Of a stretch of 10,075 bases of DNA, positions 1-6,767 are shown one piece after another. Made by a program: the position numbers and the translations under genes. The stretch is from NCBI GenBank assembly GCA_003552885.1, contig PUPA01000100.1:1-10075 (forward strand), read 5' to 3'. This DNA comes from Natrialbaceae archaeon. Lineage in GTDB: Archaea > Halobacteriota > Halobacteria > Halobacteriales > Natrialbaceae. The notes under the pieces are model-generated. The model had not been told where the DNA came from and ran no database searches. It was given only the letters and a program-made list of their open reading frames with translations. Within the stretch, counting starts at the first letter, position 1, and every line of letters starts with the position of its first letter.

Positions 1-120
1 CAGCCACCGACCACGACGACTGGGTTAAACGGGTTCCCGCAAAGTGGCGGCAACCATGGTTGCAAACCTGAAACTCCCACCGCTCGGGATTCCTCCCTGT
101 TCACGCGGAGGAGGATGTCA
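1..120 (+). mobile_element. Right end of an IS200/IS605 (IS1341/TnpB-type) element, partial
   Basis: The sequence CTCGGGATTCCTCC is followed by a hairpin, TCCTCC (91-96) pairing with GGAGGA (107-112) across a 10-base loop, and then by GGATGTCA. This matches the right-end hairpin I remember for haloarchaeal IS1341-type elements, which also forms the 3' scaffold of the TnpB guide RNA (omegaRNA, or sotRNA in Halobacterium). On that model the element lies to the left, tnpB is on the plus strand, and the bases just after about 120 are host target or guide sequence. The end of tnpB is unclear: frame 1 stays open to a TGA at 139-141, frame 2 stops at 26-28 and frame 3 at 69-71, and no catalytic motif is in view. 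The assignment rests on recalled motif resemblance and the hairpin. Confidence 0.45.
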
Positions 121-361
121 AACCAATCCAGCTGGCCGTGAGCGAGTAGGGTAGGGGCGACGACGATAGGTTGCTAACTATACCCTCTGAGTGTTTCAAC
201 CTGCTTCTGTCAAGGGGTGGCATGATCTATCCGTTGAAGACCTGAGTGAACTCACAACTTCAGGCTCGAAGCTACACTGAACACCGGCCACGGGCGGCCT
301 CACCGGCCGCGGCCGCGTCGTGTGCCGTCCCGGGCGCTCCCCGCCGGAGCACCGTCGGTAG
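121..361. other. Non-coding stretch, nothing assigned
   Basis: I see no convincing gene here. The part from about 150 to 290 is visibly less GC-rich than the rest of the window. It contains an AT-rich TAACTATA near 174-181 and two inverted repeats: TTCAAC (195-200) with GTTGAA (233-238), and CCTGA (241-245) with TCAGG (260-264). From about 283 it turns very GC-rich up to the TRAM gene promoter. It may be IS-flanking spacer or hold a small RNA; neither can be shown from sequence alone. Confidence 0.4.
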
Positions 362-369
362 TTCTAATA
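362..369 (+). promoter_or_regulatory. Possible TATA box of the TRAM gene
   Basis: TTCTAATA is the AT-rich box nearest the TRAM gene. With normal archaeal spacing it would start transcription near 394, leaving a leader of about 12 bases. That leader would carry GAGGG (394-398), a plausible Shine-Dalgarno seven bases before the GTG. A second candidate, GGATAACA (371-378), would give an almost leaderless GTG instead. Confidence 0.3.
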
Positions 370-405
370 CGGATAACACAGTCGTGGTAACCAGAGGGTC
401 TGACT

Positions 406-807
406 GTGGAGATATCTGACAAACTCCTGTGTCTGTTCAGCACGGACGTCTCGGCCGAGAACGGCCGGTACGTCGTCGAGATACCGAGCAGCGAGGTCGA
501 GAACGGCAACGTCGATCCGGGCGCGGTCTACCGGGTCGCGCTCATCGCCCGCGAGGACGCCGGTGACGGGTCGGAGTCGAGCGAGCGGTCGAGCCCGCCC
601 TCCGAGCCACAGCCGCCGGTCGAGATCGGCGAAACGCGTTACGTCGAGATCGAAGACCTCGGCAAGCAAGGCGACGGCATCGCCCGCGTCGAGCGTGGCT
701 ACGTGATCATCGTCCCCGGCGCCGAGGTCGGGGAACGGGTCAAAATCGAGGTCAGCGAGGTCAAATCGAACTTCGCCGTCGGCGAGATCATCGAGGAGAC
801 GTTCTGA
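406..807 (+). CDS. TRAM domain-containing protein
   Basis: A 133-residue acidic protein. The C-terminal half (about 73-131) is a TRAM domain, the small beta-barrel RNA-binding fold known from TrmA/RumA and MiaB enzymes. The typical core is visible: EIEDLGKQGDGIARV (81-95), then VIIVPGAEVGERVKIEV. The N-terminal part (1-50, starting MEISDKLLCLFS) is short and has no catalytic motif, and a Ser/Pro/Glu linker (about 53-71) joins the two. Stand-alone TRAM proteins in archaea are thought to bind RNA, some as RNA chaperones. That is family knowledge; no target can be inferred here. The start is GTG, chosen because the protein then begins with the N-terminus I know from haloarchaeal relatives and because GAGGG lies seven bases upstream. 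The gene converges on rps3ae with 47 bases between the two stops. Confidence 0.87.
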   Translation: MEISDKLLCLFSTDVSAENGRYVVEIPSSEVENGNVDPGAVYRVALIAREDAGDGSESSERSSPPSEPQPPVEIGETRYVEIEDLGKQGDGIARVERGYVIIVPGAEVGERVKIEVSEVKSNFAVGEIIEETF

Positions 808-854
808 CCGGCGGTCGCGTCGTCGTATGGGGCGTCGGTCGGAACGGATCCCCG

Positions 855-1493
855 TCAGTCGGCGGAGACGTCGCCTTCGTCGACGTCGACGGAGGTCGCC
901 TCCTCCTCGGCGACCTCCTCGGGGGAGGCCTCGAGGGTCGTCTTCTGGATCTCGACCCGACGCAGCGGGTAGATCGTCTTCGCCTCGCCGTAGATCGCCG
1001 AGGAGAGTCGCCCCTCGACGATGCCGTCGATTAGCTCCTCGGCCGTCCGGTCGGCAGCTGCCGCCTCGACCATCTCGACCATCGTCTCGCGGATGGCCTT
1101 CTCCTGGCTCGCGTCGGCCTTCTTCGTCGTGAACGCGACCGGCTGTACCTGCAGCCGGTAGTCGTCGGTCGTCAACACGGTGACGTACGCGTCGATCTTC
1201 GAGGCGCCGCGTCGGACCAGCGACCGCAGGTAATCGCGGGTCAACGAGTGGGAGTCGAACTCGGTGTACGCCGCGTCGCTGCCCACGTCGGTCACCCTGA
1301 AGACGAGTTTCGTGTTGTTCTCGCTCGCGTTGTTCGTCAGGTCGCCCAGCGTCGTCTCGACGGTTCGGCCGAGCACCTGGTCCGGTTCGTCAGCGGGGGT
1401 CTCACCGAGTTCGGCCCGGTCGAACTGCTCCGGGGCGAAGAGGGTGTACCACCGCTTTTCCTGTTTCGCACGTGAAACTGATCGTTCGCTCAT
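855..1493 (-). CDS. rps3ae: 30S ribosomal protein eS1 (S3Ae)
   Basis: A 212-residue protein recognised as archaeal/eukaryotic ribosomal protein eS1 (S3Ae/S1e), part of the small subunit platform near the mRNA exit. Family landmarks are present: an N-terminal KQEKRWYTLFAPEQFDRAELGET (split over 11-33), a central LVRRGASKIDAYVTV, and a C-terminal IYPLRRVEIQKTTLE. The tail is strongly acidic (EEVAEEEATSVDVDEGD), as expected of a halophile. Length fits the family. Its ATG overlaps the pcc1 stop codon in ATGA (1490-1493) and no Shine-Dalgarno precedes it, so translation is probably coupled to pcc1. It is the last gene of the leftward rps15 cluster and converges on the TRAM gene. Confidence 0.96.
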   Translation of the reverse strand: MSERSVSRAKQEKRWYTLFAPEQFDRAELGETPADEPDQVLGRTVETTLGDLTNNASENNTKLVFRVTDVGSDAAYTEFDSHSLTRDYLRSLVRRGASKIDAYVTVLTTDDYRLQVQPVAFTTKKADASQEKAIRETMVEMVEAAAADRTAEELIDGIVEGRLSSAIYGEAKTIYPLRRVEIQKTTLEASPEEVAEEEATSVDVDEGDVSAD

Positions 1494-1747
1494 GGTGTCT
1501 CTGTGTTCTCGGACGTCTCCCCGTCCGATCGGTCGTCAGCCGTTGCCACTCGCCTCGCGACCGCGAGGTTGACGACGTAGTCGTCGACCGTCGCGTGGAG
1601 TCCGCCGGTCGTCTCGCGGTCGATCCGCGTGATCACGGCCGTCTCCGTCGTCGTCGTCCGCATCTCTGAGGTGTTGTCCGGCTCGATCGCTCGCGCGATC
1701 AGCTCGGGCTCGTCGTGGCGCGTCCGGACCGTCACCCGCCGGCTCAC
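1490..1747 (-). CDS. pcc1: KEOPS complex subunit Pcc1
   Basis: An 85-residue protein recognised as Pcc1, the small KEOPS subunit that dimerises and binds Kae1. KEOPS makes N6-threonylcarbamoyladenosine (t6A) at position 37 of tRNAs that read ANN codons. Family signs are the early ARAIEPDN (18-25), a serine/threonine-rich strand, and the C-terminal DDYVVNLAVARRVA (55-68), matching the usual 'DDYL.NL..A' helix. The last 17 residues are a polar acidic extension. The same frame stays open far upstream, but the GTG at 1747 is the right start: it gives the family length and overlaps the previous gene's TGA in GTGA (1744-1747). Its own stop overlaps the rps3ae ATG, so it is translationally linked on both sides. 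Kae1 and Bud32 are not in the window. Confidence 0.9.
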   Translation of the reverse strand: MSRRVTVRTRHDEPELIARAIEPDNTSEMRTTTTETAVITRIDRETTGGLHATVDDYVVNLAVARRVATADDRSDGETSENTETP

Positions 1748-2871
1748 AGCTGCCCCCTCACGGCCGAGACCACGGCCGTCTCCGTCGTCCCCGGCCCGTA
1801 CCGGAGGTAGCCACGCCGCGGGCCGACGTCGTAGTCGGCCCCGAGCTCGCGGGCGGCCGGCTCGATCGCTCCGTCGAGGGAGCGTCCGGCCGTCGCCACG
1901 GCGGCCTCGCCCTCGCCGATGGCCAGGACGACCGGCTCCGGCGATCGGTAGTCGACCGCCAGGCGGGCGACCGACTCGACCGCCCCGTCGACGCCGAGGA
2001 CGGACAGCCCGTCGTACCGTCCCGTGGTGGCCGTCTCGAGCGCCCGATGGGCGAGCCGGCCGCGTTCGCGCCAGGCCGAGAGCGCCGCGTCGGCGCCGCC
2101 GGCCCCGATCACGAACGCGACGCCGGTGCCGGGCTCCGTGCGTGCGAGCCCCTCCAGAGCGTCGGCGTAACCGCCGACCGTCTCGAAGGGACCCCCGGGC
2201 GTCGCCAGCGGGGCCAGGAGTCGACTCACGGCCGTCGCCGCCCGGTGGTTCGCCTCCGGGGAGCCGACCGCGTCGATCGCGGCCAGCGAGGCGACGCGTT
2301 TTCGCGTCTCCGGGCCGGGCGTCTCGAACCCGCCGACGTCGGCGAGGGCACTCCGGGTCGCCTCGAGGTCGCCGGAGTACGGGAGCCGACACAGCGTCGA
2401 GTGGGCGAGCCCGTCGGCGAGGTCCGCGGTCGGGACGGCGACGCCGGGCCGTCTCTCGACCAGCCCGCGCTCGCGGGCGGCCTCGAGCGACGGGGCCGTC
2501 GGCCCGGTTCCGGGCTCGCGTCCGGCGGCGACGGCGCCGACCAGCGCGAGTACCGGGTCGGGTTCGACGCCGAGCTCGTCGAGGGCCTCGACGGCCGCGA
2601 ACGTCGCCGGCCGGTCGCCGCCCAGCCCGGGGACGTCGGCGTCGACGGGACCGATGGAGAGGGTCGTCCCCTCGGCCTCGCGGGCCCGGTCGGTCCGCTC
2701 GCCGGCCGTCCGGCCGACGGTCACCTGAAACGGCGTTCCCCGGTCGGCACAGGCCCGGGCGAGCAGGCCGGCGGCCGCCAACGCGTCGCCGTCGGCCCGA
2801 ACGAGCAGCCGGAGGAAGCCGGCGCTCTCGAGGTGGGCCGACGGCGCGGCGTGGCGACCCGTACCGGACAT
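1744..2871 (-). CDS. RecJ/DHH-family protein, apparently without nuclease motifs (Cdc45-like)
   Basis: A 375-residue protein. I assign it to the archaeal RecJ-like family mainly from its position between rps15 and pcc1, a neighbourhood known for archaeal RecJ genes, and from its N-terminus: LVRADGDALAAAGLLARACA (23-42) resembles motif I of RecJ, normally 'HxDADGxxSAAI'. D27 and D29 could be remnants. The later motifs look lost: there is no DHH where motif III should follow (around 70-85, TLSIGPVDADVPGLGG), and no GGHxxAAG in the C-terminal DHHA1 region (about 345-360, GADYDVGPRRGYLRYG). RecJ homologues associate with GINS and MCM in archaea, and eukaryotic Cdc45 is an inactive RecJ, so a structural role at the replication fork is possible; that is inference. 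The ATG follows the rps15 stop with no gap. Confidence 0.72.
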   Translation of the reverse strand: MSGTGRHAAPSAHLESAGFLRLLVRADGDALAAAGLLARACADRGTPFQVTVGRTAGERTDRAREAEGTTLSIGPVDADVPGLGGDRPATFAAVEALDELGVEPDPVLALVGAVAAGREPGTGPTAPSLEAARERGLVERRPGVAVPTADLADGLAHSTLCRLPYSGDLEATRSALADVGGFETPGPETRKRVASLAAIDAVGSPEANHRAATAVSRLLAPLATPGGPFETVGGYADALEGLARTEPGTGVAFVIGAGGADAALSAWRERGRLAHRALETATTGRYDGLSVLGVDGAVESVARLAVDYRSPEPVVLAIGEGEAAVATAGRSLDGAIEPAARELGADYDVGPRRGYLRYGPGTTETAVVSAVRGQL

Positions 2872-3339
2872 CTACCCCTCGAGGAGTCGCTTCGCGGCGT
2901 CGTAGGAGTACCTGAAGTCCGGTTCGATCTCGTCGCCGCGGTAGTAGGCGACGAGCCGGCGGACCTTCGACTCCGTGTTCTGTAAGGCGCGTTTGTTCTG
3001 GTAATCCTGGGGGTTCTCCTGAACGTGCTCGCGGAGCGTGATGGCCCGTTCCATCAGGTTCCGGAGGTCCTCCGGGATCTCGGGGCTCGCGCCGTGTTCT
3101 TCGAGGATCTCGCCGATCTTCTTGCCGGTCGCCAGCCTGACGTCCGGTACGGGCGTGCCGGTGACGCCCTCGTCGCGTAGCTTCGTGCCGATCTCGCTCG
3201 GATCGAACCCCCCCTCGGCGAGTTCGACGACGCGCGCTTCGACGTCGTCGGCGTCGACGTCGCTCCACTCCGGTGGGCTCTGGGCCGCGGGTTTGTCCGA
3301 ACCGGACTTGCCGCGGCGTCTGGTGTGCATTCGTGCCAT
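2872..3339 (-). CDS. rps15: 30S ribosomal protein uS15
   Basis: A 155-residue archaeal uS15, which binds 16S rRNA in the central domain. Clear features are the basic N-terminus MARMHTRRRGKSGSDKP, the archaeal/eukaryotic N-terminal extension with PPEWSDVDADDVEARVVELA (22-41), IGTKLRDEGVTGTPVPDVRL (50-69), and the conserved rRNA-binding HVQENPQDYQNKRALQNTES (105-124) followed by KVRRLVAYYRGD. The open frame continues upstream to 4323, antisense to the membrane gene, but the family N-terminus fixes the start at the ATG at 3339. No Shine-Dalgarno or TATA box sits directly before it, so the mRNA probably has a leader, which would include a hairpin (3361-3395). It is the first gene of the four-gene leftward cluster. 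Confidence 0.96.
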   Translation of the reverse strand: MARMHTRRRGKSGSDKPAAQSPPEWSDVDADDVEARVVELAEGGFDPSEIGTKLRDEGVTGTPVPDVRLATGKKIGEILEEHGASPEIPEDLRNLMERAITLREHVQENPQDYQNKRALQNTESKVRRLVAYYRGDEIEPDFRYSYDAAKRLLEG

Positions 3340-3360
3340 CTGTGAGGATAGGAATCGCAC

Positions 3361-3395
3361 CGACCGCCTCGCGTGAACGCGGCTCTCGCCGGTCG
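3361..3395 (-). promoter_or_regulatory. Hairpin in the presumed rps15 leader
   Basis: On the minus strand an outer stem CGACCG (3395-3390) pairs perfectly with CGGTCG (3366-3361), and inside it CGCG-TTCA-CGCG (3381-3370) forms a perfect four-pair hairpin. It ends about 20 bases before the rps15 ATG. GGAGGT (3403-3398) lies just upstream, far from the start codon. Whether this DNA is transcribed depends on a promoter I could not fix; the AT-rich CGTTTTTG on the minus strand near 3479-3486 is one candidate. A regulatory role is inference. Confidence 0.35.
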
Positions 3396-3508
3396 CACCT
3401 CCGCAATCCCAAGCCGTCGGGGACGGCGATGTCGGATTTGCGGCCGTGCGCTTCCCGCTCGGGAGTCGGTCGTCGCGAACAAAAACGTTGTGTTCGGCCG
3501 TCCGCGGG

Positions 3509-3514
3509 TTTAAG
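3509..3514 (+). promoter_or_regulatory. TATA box for the membrane protein gene
   Basis: TTTAAG is centred about 29 bases before the ATG at 3541, the spacing of a leaderless haloarchaeal promoter. No Shine-Dalgarno is present between box and start. Confidence 0.6.
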
Positions 3515-3540
3515 TTAGAACGGGGAACCACTCCCGGCCG

Positions 3541-4539
3541 ATGATCCGACACCTGAAGACGGCGACGGGGGCTTTCGTCAAGACGCTGCCGTTCGTCGTC
3601 GTAGAGCTCGCGATCGGCGCCGTGTTCGCCCTCCTCGCGGTCGTCTATCTCGGTCTCGTGGGGTGGCTCGCCGTCGAGTTCCTCCTCGGCGACGGCGGCT
3701 GGGGCCTGCTCGTCGTCGGGGCCGTGATGCTGATCGCGTTCGCGAGTTTCGCGTACGTCTGGCGGCTGATACGGCGGTACGTCCTCTACCTGGTCAGAGC
3801 CGGCCACGTCGCGGTCGTCGCCCACGTGATAACGGAGGGTGAGGTCCCCGACAACCAGCTGCGGTACGGAACGAGTCAGGTGAGCGAGTACTTCCTCTCG
3901 GCGAGCGGTCTCGCGGGCGTCGAGTTGCTGCTCGAGGCCGTCCTCGGACAGCTGACCCGGTCGGTGACGCGCCTCGGTGGGGCGCTCCCGGCCTCCCTTC
4001 CCGGCGGGCTCAGAGCGCTCGCCACGGTGGTGCGCCGGTCGGTCGCGCTCGCGGTGGGCCACCTCGACGACGCGGTCCTCGCGTACATGTTCGTCGACCG
4101 CGATCCGAACCGCTGGCGGTCCGCACGCGACGGCGTCGTCCTCTACGGAAAGTGCTGGAAGCCGGTGCTCGCCACGACGCTGCTCGTCGTGTTCGGCACG
4201 TACGTCCTCTGGTTCGTCCTGCTCACGGTGTTCGCGCCGCTGGCGGTCGCCCTCGACGTCCTCCCGACGGGGGTCGAGCTCGTCTCGTGGCTCGTCGTCT
4301 TCGGGCTCGTCGCCGTCGTCCACACGGGGGTGGTCAAACCGTGGGTGAAGACGGTCGTGATCACGACCTTCCTCCTCGAGAGTCGCGGGGAGCGCCCCGA
4401 TAGCGAGACGGTGGCCTGGATCGAGGCACGATCCGATCGGTTCGCCGAACTCACAGAGCGGGCCGAAAACGACGACCCGATCGACGGCGAGGACCCCTCC
4501 CGAGAGCCCGCCCGGTCGGCCGACGGCGAGACGGCCTGA
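3541..4539 (+). CDS. Multi-pass membrane protein of unknown function
   Basis: A 332-residue integral membrane protein that I do not recognise beyond its general type. Hydrophobic segments lie at about 15-48, 53-75, 207-236 and 246-268, with less certain ones near 80-96 and 160-184. The middle holds a soluble or amphipathic stretch (97-160), including EGEVPDNQLRYGTSQVSEYF, and a charged conserved-looking block, FVDRDPNRWRSARDGVVLYG (184-203), before the last membrane pair. The C-terminus (281-332) is a hydrophilic, acidic tail, probably cytoplasmic. There is no signal peptide distinct from the first membrane segment and no transporter or enzyme motif I can name. A TATA box 29 bases upstream supports the ATG at 3541. 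It is transcribed alone, divergent from rps15, and followed by 131 bases before acd. Confidence 0.8.
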   Translation: MIRHLKTATGAFVKTLPFVVVELAIGAVFALLAVVYLGLVGWLAVEFLLGDGGWGLLVVGAVMLIAFASFAYVWRLIRRYVLYLVRAGHVAVVAHVITEGEVPDNQLRYGTSQVSEYFLSASGLAGVELLLEAVLGQLTRSVTRLGGALPASLPGGLRALATVVRRSVALAVGHLDDAVLAYMFVDRDPNRWRSARDGVVLYGKCWKPVLATTLLVVFGTYVLWFVLLTVFAPLAVALDVLPTGVELVSWLVVFGLVAVVHTGVVKPWVKTVVITTFLLESRGERPDSETVAWIEARSDRFAELTERAENDDPIDGEDPSREPARSADGETA

Positions 4540-4543
4540 GATG

Positions 4544-4556
4544 CCAGGGCGCCTGG
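4544..4556. terminator. Small hairpin after the membrane protein gene
   Basis: CCAGG (4544-4548) pairs perfectly with CCTGG (4552-4556) across a three-base loop, four bases after the stop codon. There is no T-run after it, so it is only a weak terminator candidate. Confidence 0.2.
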
Positions 4557-4640
4557 GACCCGTGTCACAGGCGGCGTCGGAATCGGCGAACGGCGAGACG
4601 TCGCGGCCCCGTCCGTCGGAAACGTTCGTGGTGGATCGGT

Positions 4641-4646
4641 TTTAAC
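4641..4646 (+). promoter_or_regulatory. TATA box for acd
   Basis: TTTAAC is centred about 27 bases before the ATG at 4671 and preceded by GATCGGT. The spacing implies a leaderless transcript starting at or next to the start codon, and it supports this ATG. Confidence 0.65.
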
Positions 4647-4670
4647 TACCGGTCCGGAGACGTACGAACG

Positions 4671-6767
4671 ATGGGAAGGCTCACGGAGCTGTTCACGCCG
4701 AAGACCGTCGCCGTGGTCGGAGCCACCGACCGGGAAGGATCCGTCGGCCGGGCGATCCTCGAGAACCTGCGGGAGTCGTACGCCGGAGCGGTCGTCCCCG
4801 TCAACCCGAGCCGGGATCGGCTGTTCGGCCTCGAGTGTTACCCGGACGTCGCCAGCGCGCCGTCGGCCGACCTCGCGATCGTCGTCGTCCCGACGGAACT
4901 CGTCACGGACGTCCTCCGGGACGTCGGCGAGGCCGGCGTCTCCCACGCCGTCGTCGTCACCGCCGGCTTCAGCGAGGTCGGCAGCGAGGGTGCCGCCCGC
5001 GAGCGCGAGCTCCGGGAGGTCGCCGCCGAGTACGACCTCGAGGTGGTCGGCCCCAACTGTCTGGGCGTGATGAGCACGCCCGTCGGGATGAACGCGACGT
5101 TCGGACCCGACGACGCCGTCGAGGGGTCGATCGCCCTGATGAGCCAGTCGGGGGCGTTCATCACCGCCGTGCTCGACTGGGCGAACGCCCAGGAGATCGG
5201 CTTCAGACACGTGATCTCCCTCGGCAACAAGGCCGTTCTCGACGAGACCGACTTCGTCGAGGCCTGGGGCGAGGATCCGGACACCGACGTCGTCATCGGC
5301 TACCTCGAGGGGATCGACGACGGCACTGCGTTCATCGAGACGGCCCGGGAAGTGACCGCGGAGACGCCCGTCGTGCTCGTCAAGTCCGGCCGGACCGACG
5401 CCGGCGCGCAGGCGGCCTCATCACACACCGGCGCGATCGCAGGAAGCGAGCGGGCCTACGAGGCCGGCCTCGAGCAGGCCGGCGTGATTCGGGCCCGGTC
5501 GGTCCAGGAGCTGTTCGATTACGCCCGCGCGCTCTCGGGACTGCCCGTCCCGGAGGGAGACGGCGTGGCGGTCGTGACTAACGCCGGCGGCCCGGGCGTG
5601 CTCACGACCGACGCGATCGGAGACTCGACGCTGTCTATGGCCTCCTTCGAGGACCGGACCGTCGACGCCCTCACCGAGGCGTTGCCCGACGAAGCGAACG
5701 TCTACAACCCCGTCGACGTCATCGGCGACGCGGGCGTCGACCGCTTCGCCAGCGCGCTCGAGGTCGTCCTCGAGGACCCGAACGTCGACGCGGCGGTGGT
5801 CGTCAGCGCGCCGACGGCCGTCCTCTCCTATCAGGAGCTGGCGGAGACGATCGTCGACGTCGGAGCCCGCCACGGGACGCCCATCGTCCCCTGTCTGATG
5901 GGGGGAGACCGCGTCGACGCTCCCGAGAAGCACCTCCGGGAGGCCGGCGTTCCGAACTACTTCGATCCCGCCCGGGCCGTCTCGGGGCTCGACGCCTTAG
6001 AGCGGTTCCGGTCGATCCGGAGCCGGGAGCTCGAGGAGCCGACGACGTTCGACGTCGATCGCGAGCGCGCCCGGGAGATACTCGAGCGAATCCACGAACG
6101 GGACGGCACCCAGCTCGGCGTGGAGTCGATGGAGCTGCTCTCGGCGTACGGAATCCCGATCCCCGAAGGCGAGGTCGTCGACGACCCCGCGGCGGGCGTC
6201 GAGACGGCCGAGGCGATCGACGGCGACGTCGTGATGAAGATCGTCAGCCCCGACATCGCCCACAAGATGGACATCGGCGGGGTGAAAATCGGCGTCCCGG
6301 ACGGGGAGGTGTACGACGCCTACGAGGACCTGGTCTCGCGGGCGCGAAACTACCAGCCCGACGCACAGCTGCTCGGCGTGCAGATCCAAGAGCAGGTCGA
6401 CCTCGAGGGGTCGACGGAGACGATCGTCGGCATGAACCGCGATCCGCAGTTCGGCCCCCTGTTGTTGTTCGGGCTCGGGGGGATCTTCGTCGAGGTGTTG
6501 AAAGACACCTCGGTCCGGGTCGCCCCGGTGAGCGAGGGGGAGGCCCGGGAGATGGTCGAGGGGATACGAGCGGCGCCGCTGTTGCGGGGCGCTCGCGGGC
6601 GCGAGCCCGCCGACCTCGAGGCGGTCGTCGAGGCCGTCGCCCGCCTCTCACAGCTCGTGACCGACTTCCCGGCGATCGTCGAGCTCGACGTCAACCCACT
6701 GATCGCCGGAGCCGACGGTGTACAGGCGCTCGATCTCGTCGTCACGGTCGATACGGAGCAACTATGA
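4671..6767 (+). CDS. acd: ADP-forming acetate-CoA ligase, alpha-beta fusion
   Basis: A 698-residue NDP-forming acyl-CoA synthetase. The family converts acetyl-CoA, ADP and phosphate to acetate, CoA and ATP; in halophilic archaea it serves in acetate formation. Both subunits are fused, as usual in this group. The alpha part has a Rossmann CoA-binding domain (1-125, GATDREGSVG at 17-26), a succinyl-CoA-ligase-like domain (about 150-290, MSQSGAF at 157-163) with the phosphorylated histidine H252 in SSHTGA, and a third subdomain with NAGGPGVL (304-311). After a linker (about 441-480), the beta part (481-698) is an ATP-grasp domain with the second catalytic histidine H531 in SPDIAHKMDIGG and ELDVNPL near the end. 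No GNAT domain is present, which argues against a Pat-type protein acetyltransferase. The acyl substrate preference (acetate, propionate or other) cannot be read from sequence. It overlaps the next gene in ATGA. Confidence 0.93.
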   Translation: MGRLTELFTPKTVAVVGATDREGSVGRAILENLRESYAGAVVPVNPSRDRLFGLECYPDVASAPSADLAIVVVPTELVTDVLRDVGEAGVSHAVVVTAGFSEVGSEGAARERELREVAAEYDLEVVGPNCLGVMSTPVGMNATFGPDDAVEGSIALMSQSGAFITAVLDWANAQEIGFRHVISLGNKAVLDETDFVEAWGEDPDTDVVIGYLEGIDDGTAFIETAREVTAETPVVLVKSGRTDAGAQAASSHTGAIAGSERAYEAGLEQAGVIRARSVQELFDYARALSGLPVPEGDGVAVVTNAGGPGVLTTDAIGDSTLSMASFEDRTVDALTEALPDEANVYNPVDVIGDAGVDRFASALEVVLEDPNVDAAVVVSAPTAVLSYQELAETIVDVGARHGTPIVPCLMGGDRVDAPEKHLREAGVPNYFDPARAVSGLDALERFRSIRSRELEEPTTFDVDRERAREILERIHERDGTQLGVESMELLSAYGIPIPEGEVVDDPAAGVETAEAIDGDVVMKIVSPDIAHKMDIGGVKIGVPDGEVYDAYEDLVSRARNYQPDAQLLGVQIQEQVDLEGSTETIVGMNRDPQFGPLLLFGLGGIFVEVLKDTSVRVAPVSEGEAREMVEGIRAAPLLRGARGREPADLEAVVEAVARLSQLVTDFPAIVELDVNPLIAGADGVQALDLVVTVDTEQL

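Noticed and set aside
191..264. CRISPR-like repeats around GTTTCAAC
   Set aside because: There is one copy only; no regularly spaced repeats and no cas genes in the window.
364..669. 101-codon minus-strand frame over the TRAM gene
   Set aside because: It is the antisense of a well-supported TRAM domain and shows no family resemblance.
1629..2915. 428-codon plus-strand frame opposite the RecJ-like gene
   Set aside because: It is antisense, composed largely of Arg, Pro and Ser, with no domain and no promoter.
1490..3412. 640-codon open frame on the minus strand
   Set aside because: Only its last 85 codons are a gene (pcc1). The rest is an arginine-rich shadow of the RecJ-like and rps15 genes in another frame.
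2872..4323. 483-codon version of rps15
   Set aside because: The uS15 family N-terminus starts at 3339; the upstream part is antisense to the membrane protein gene.
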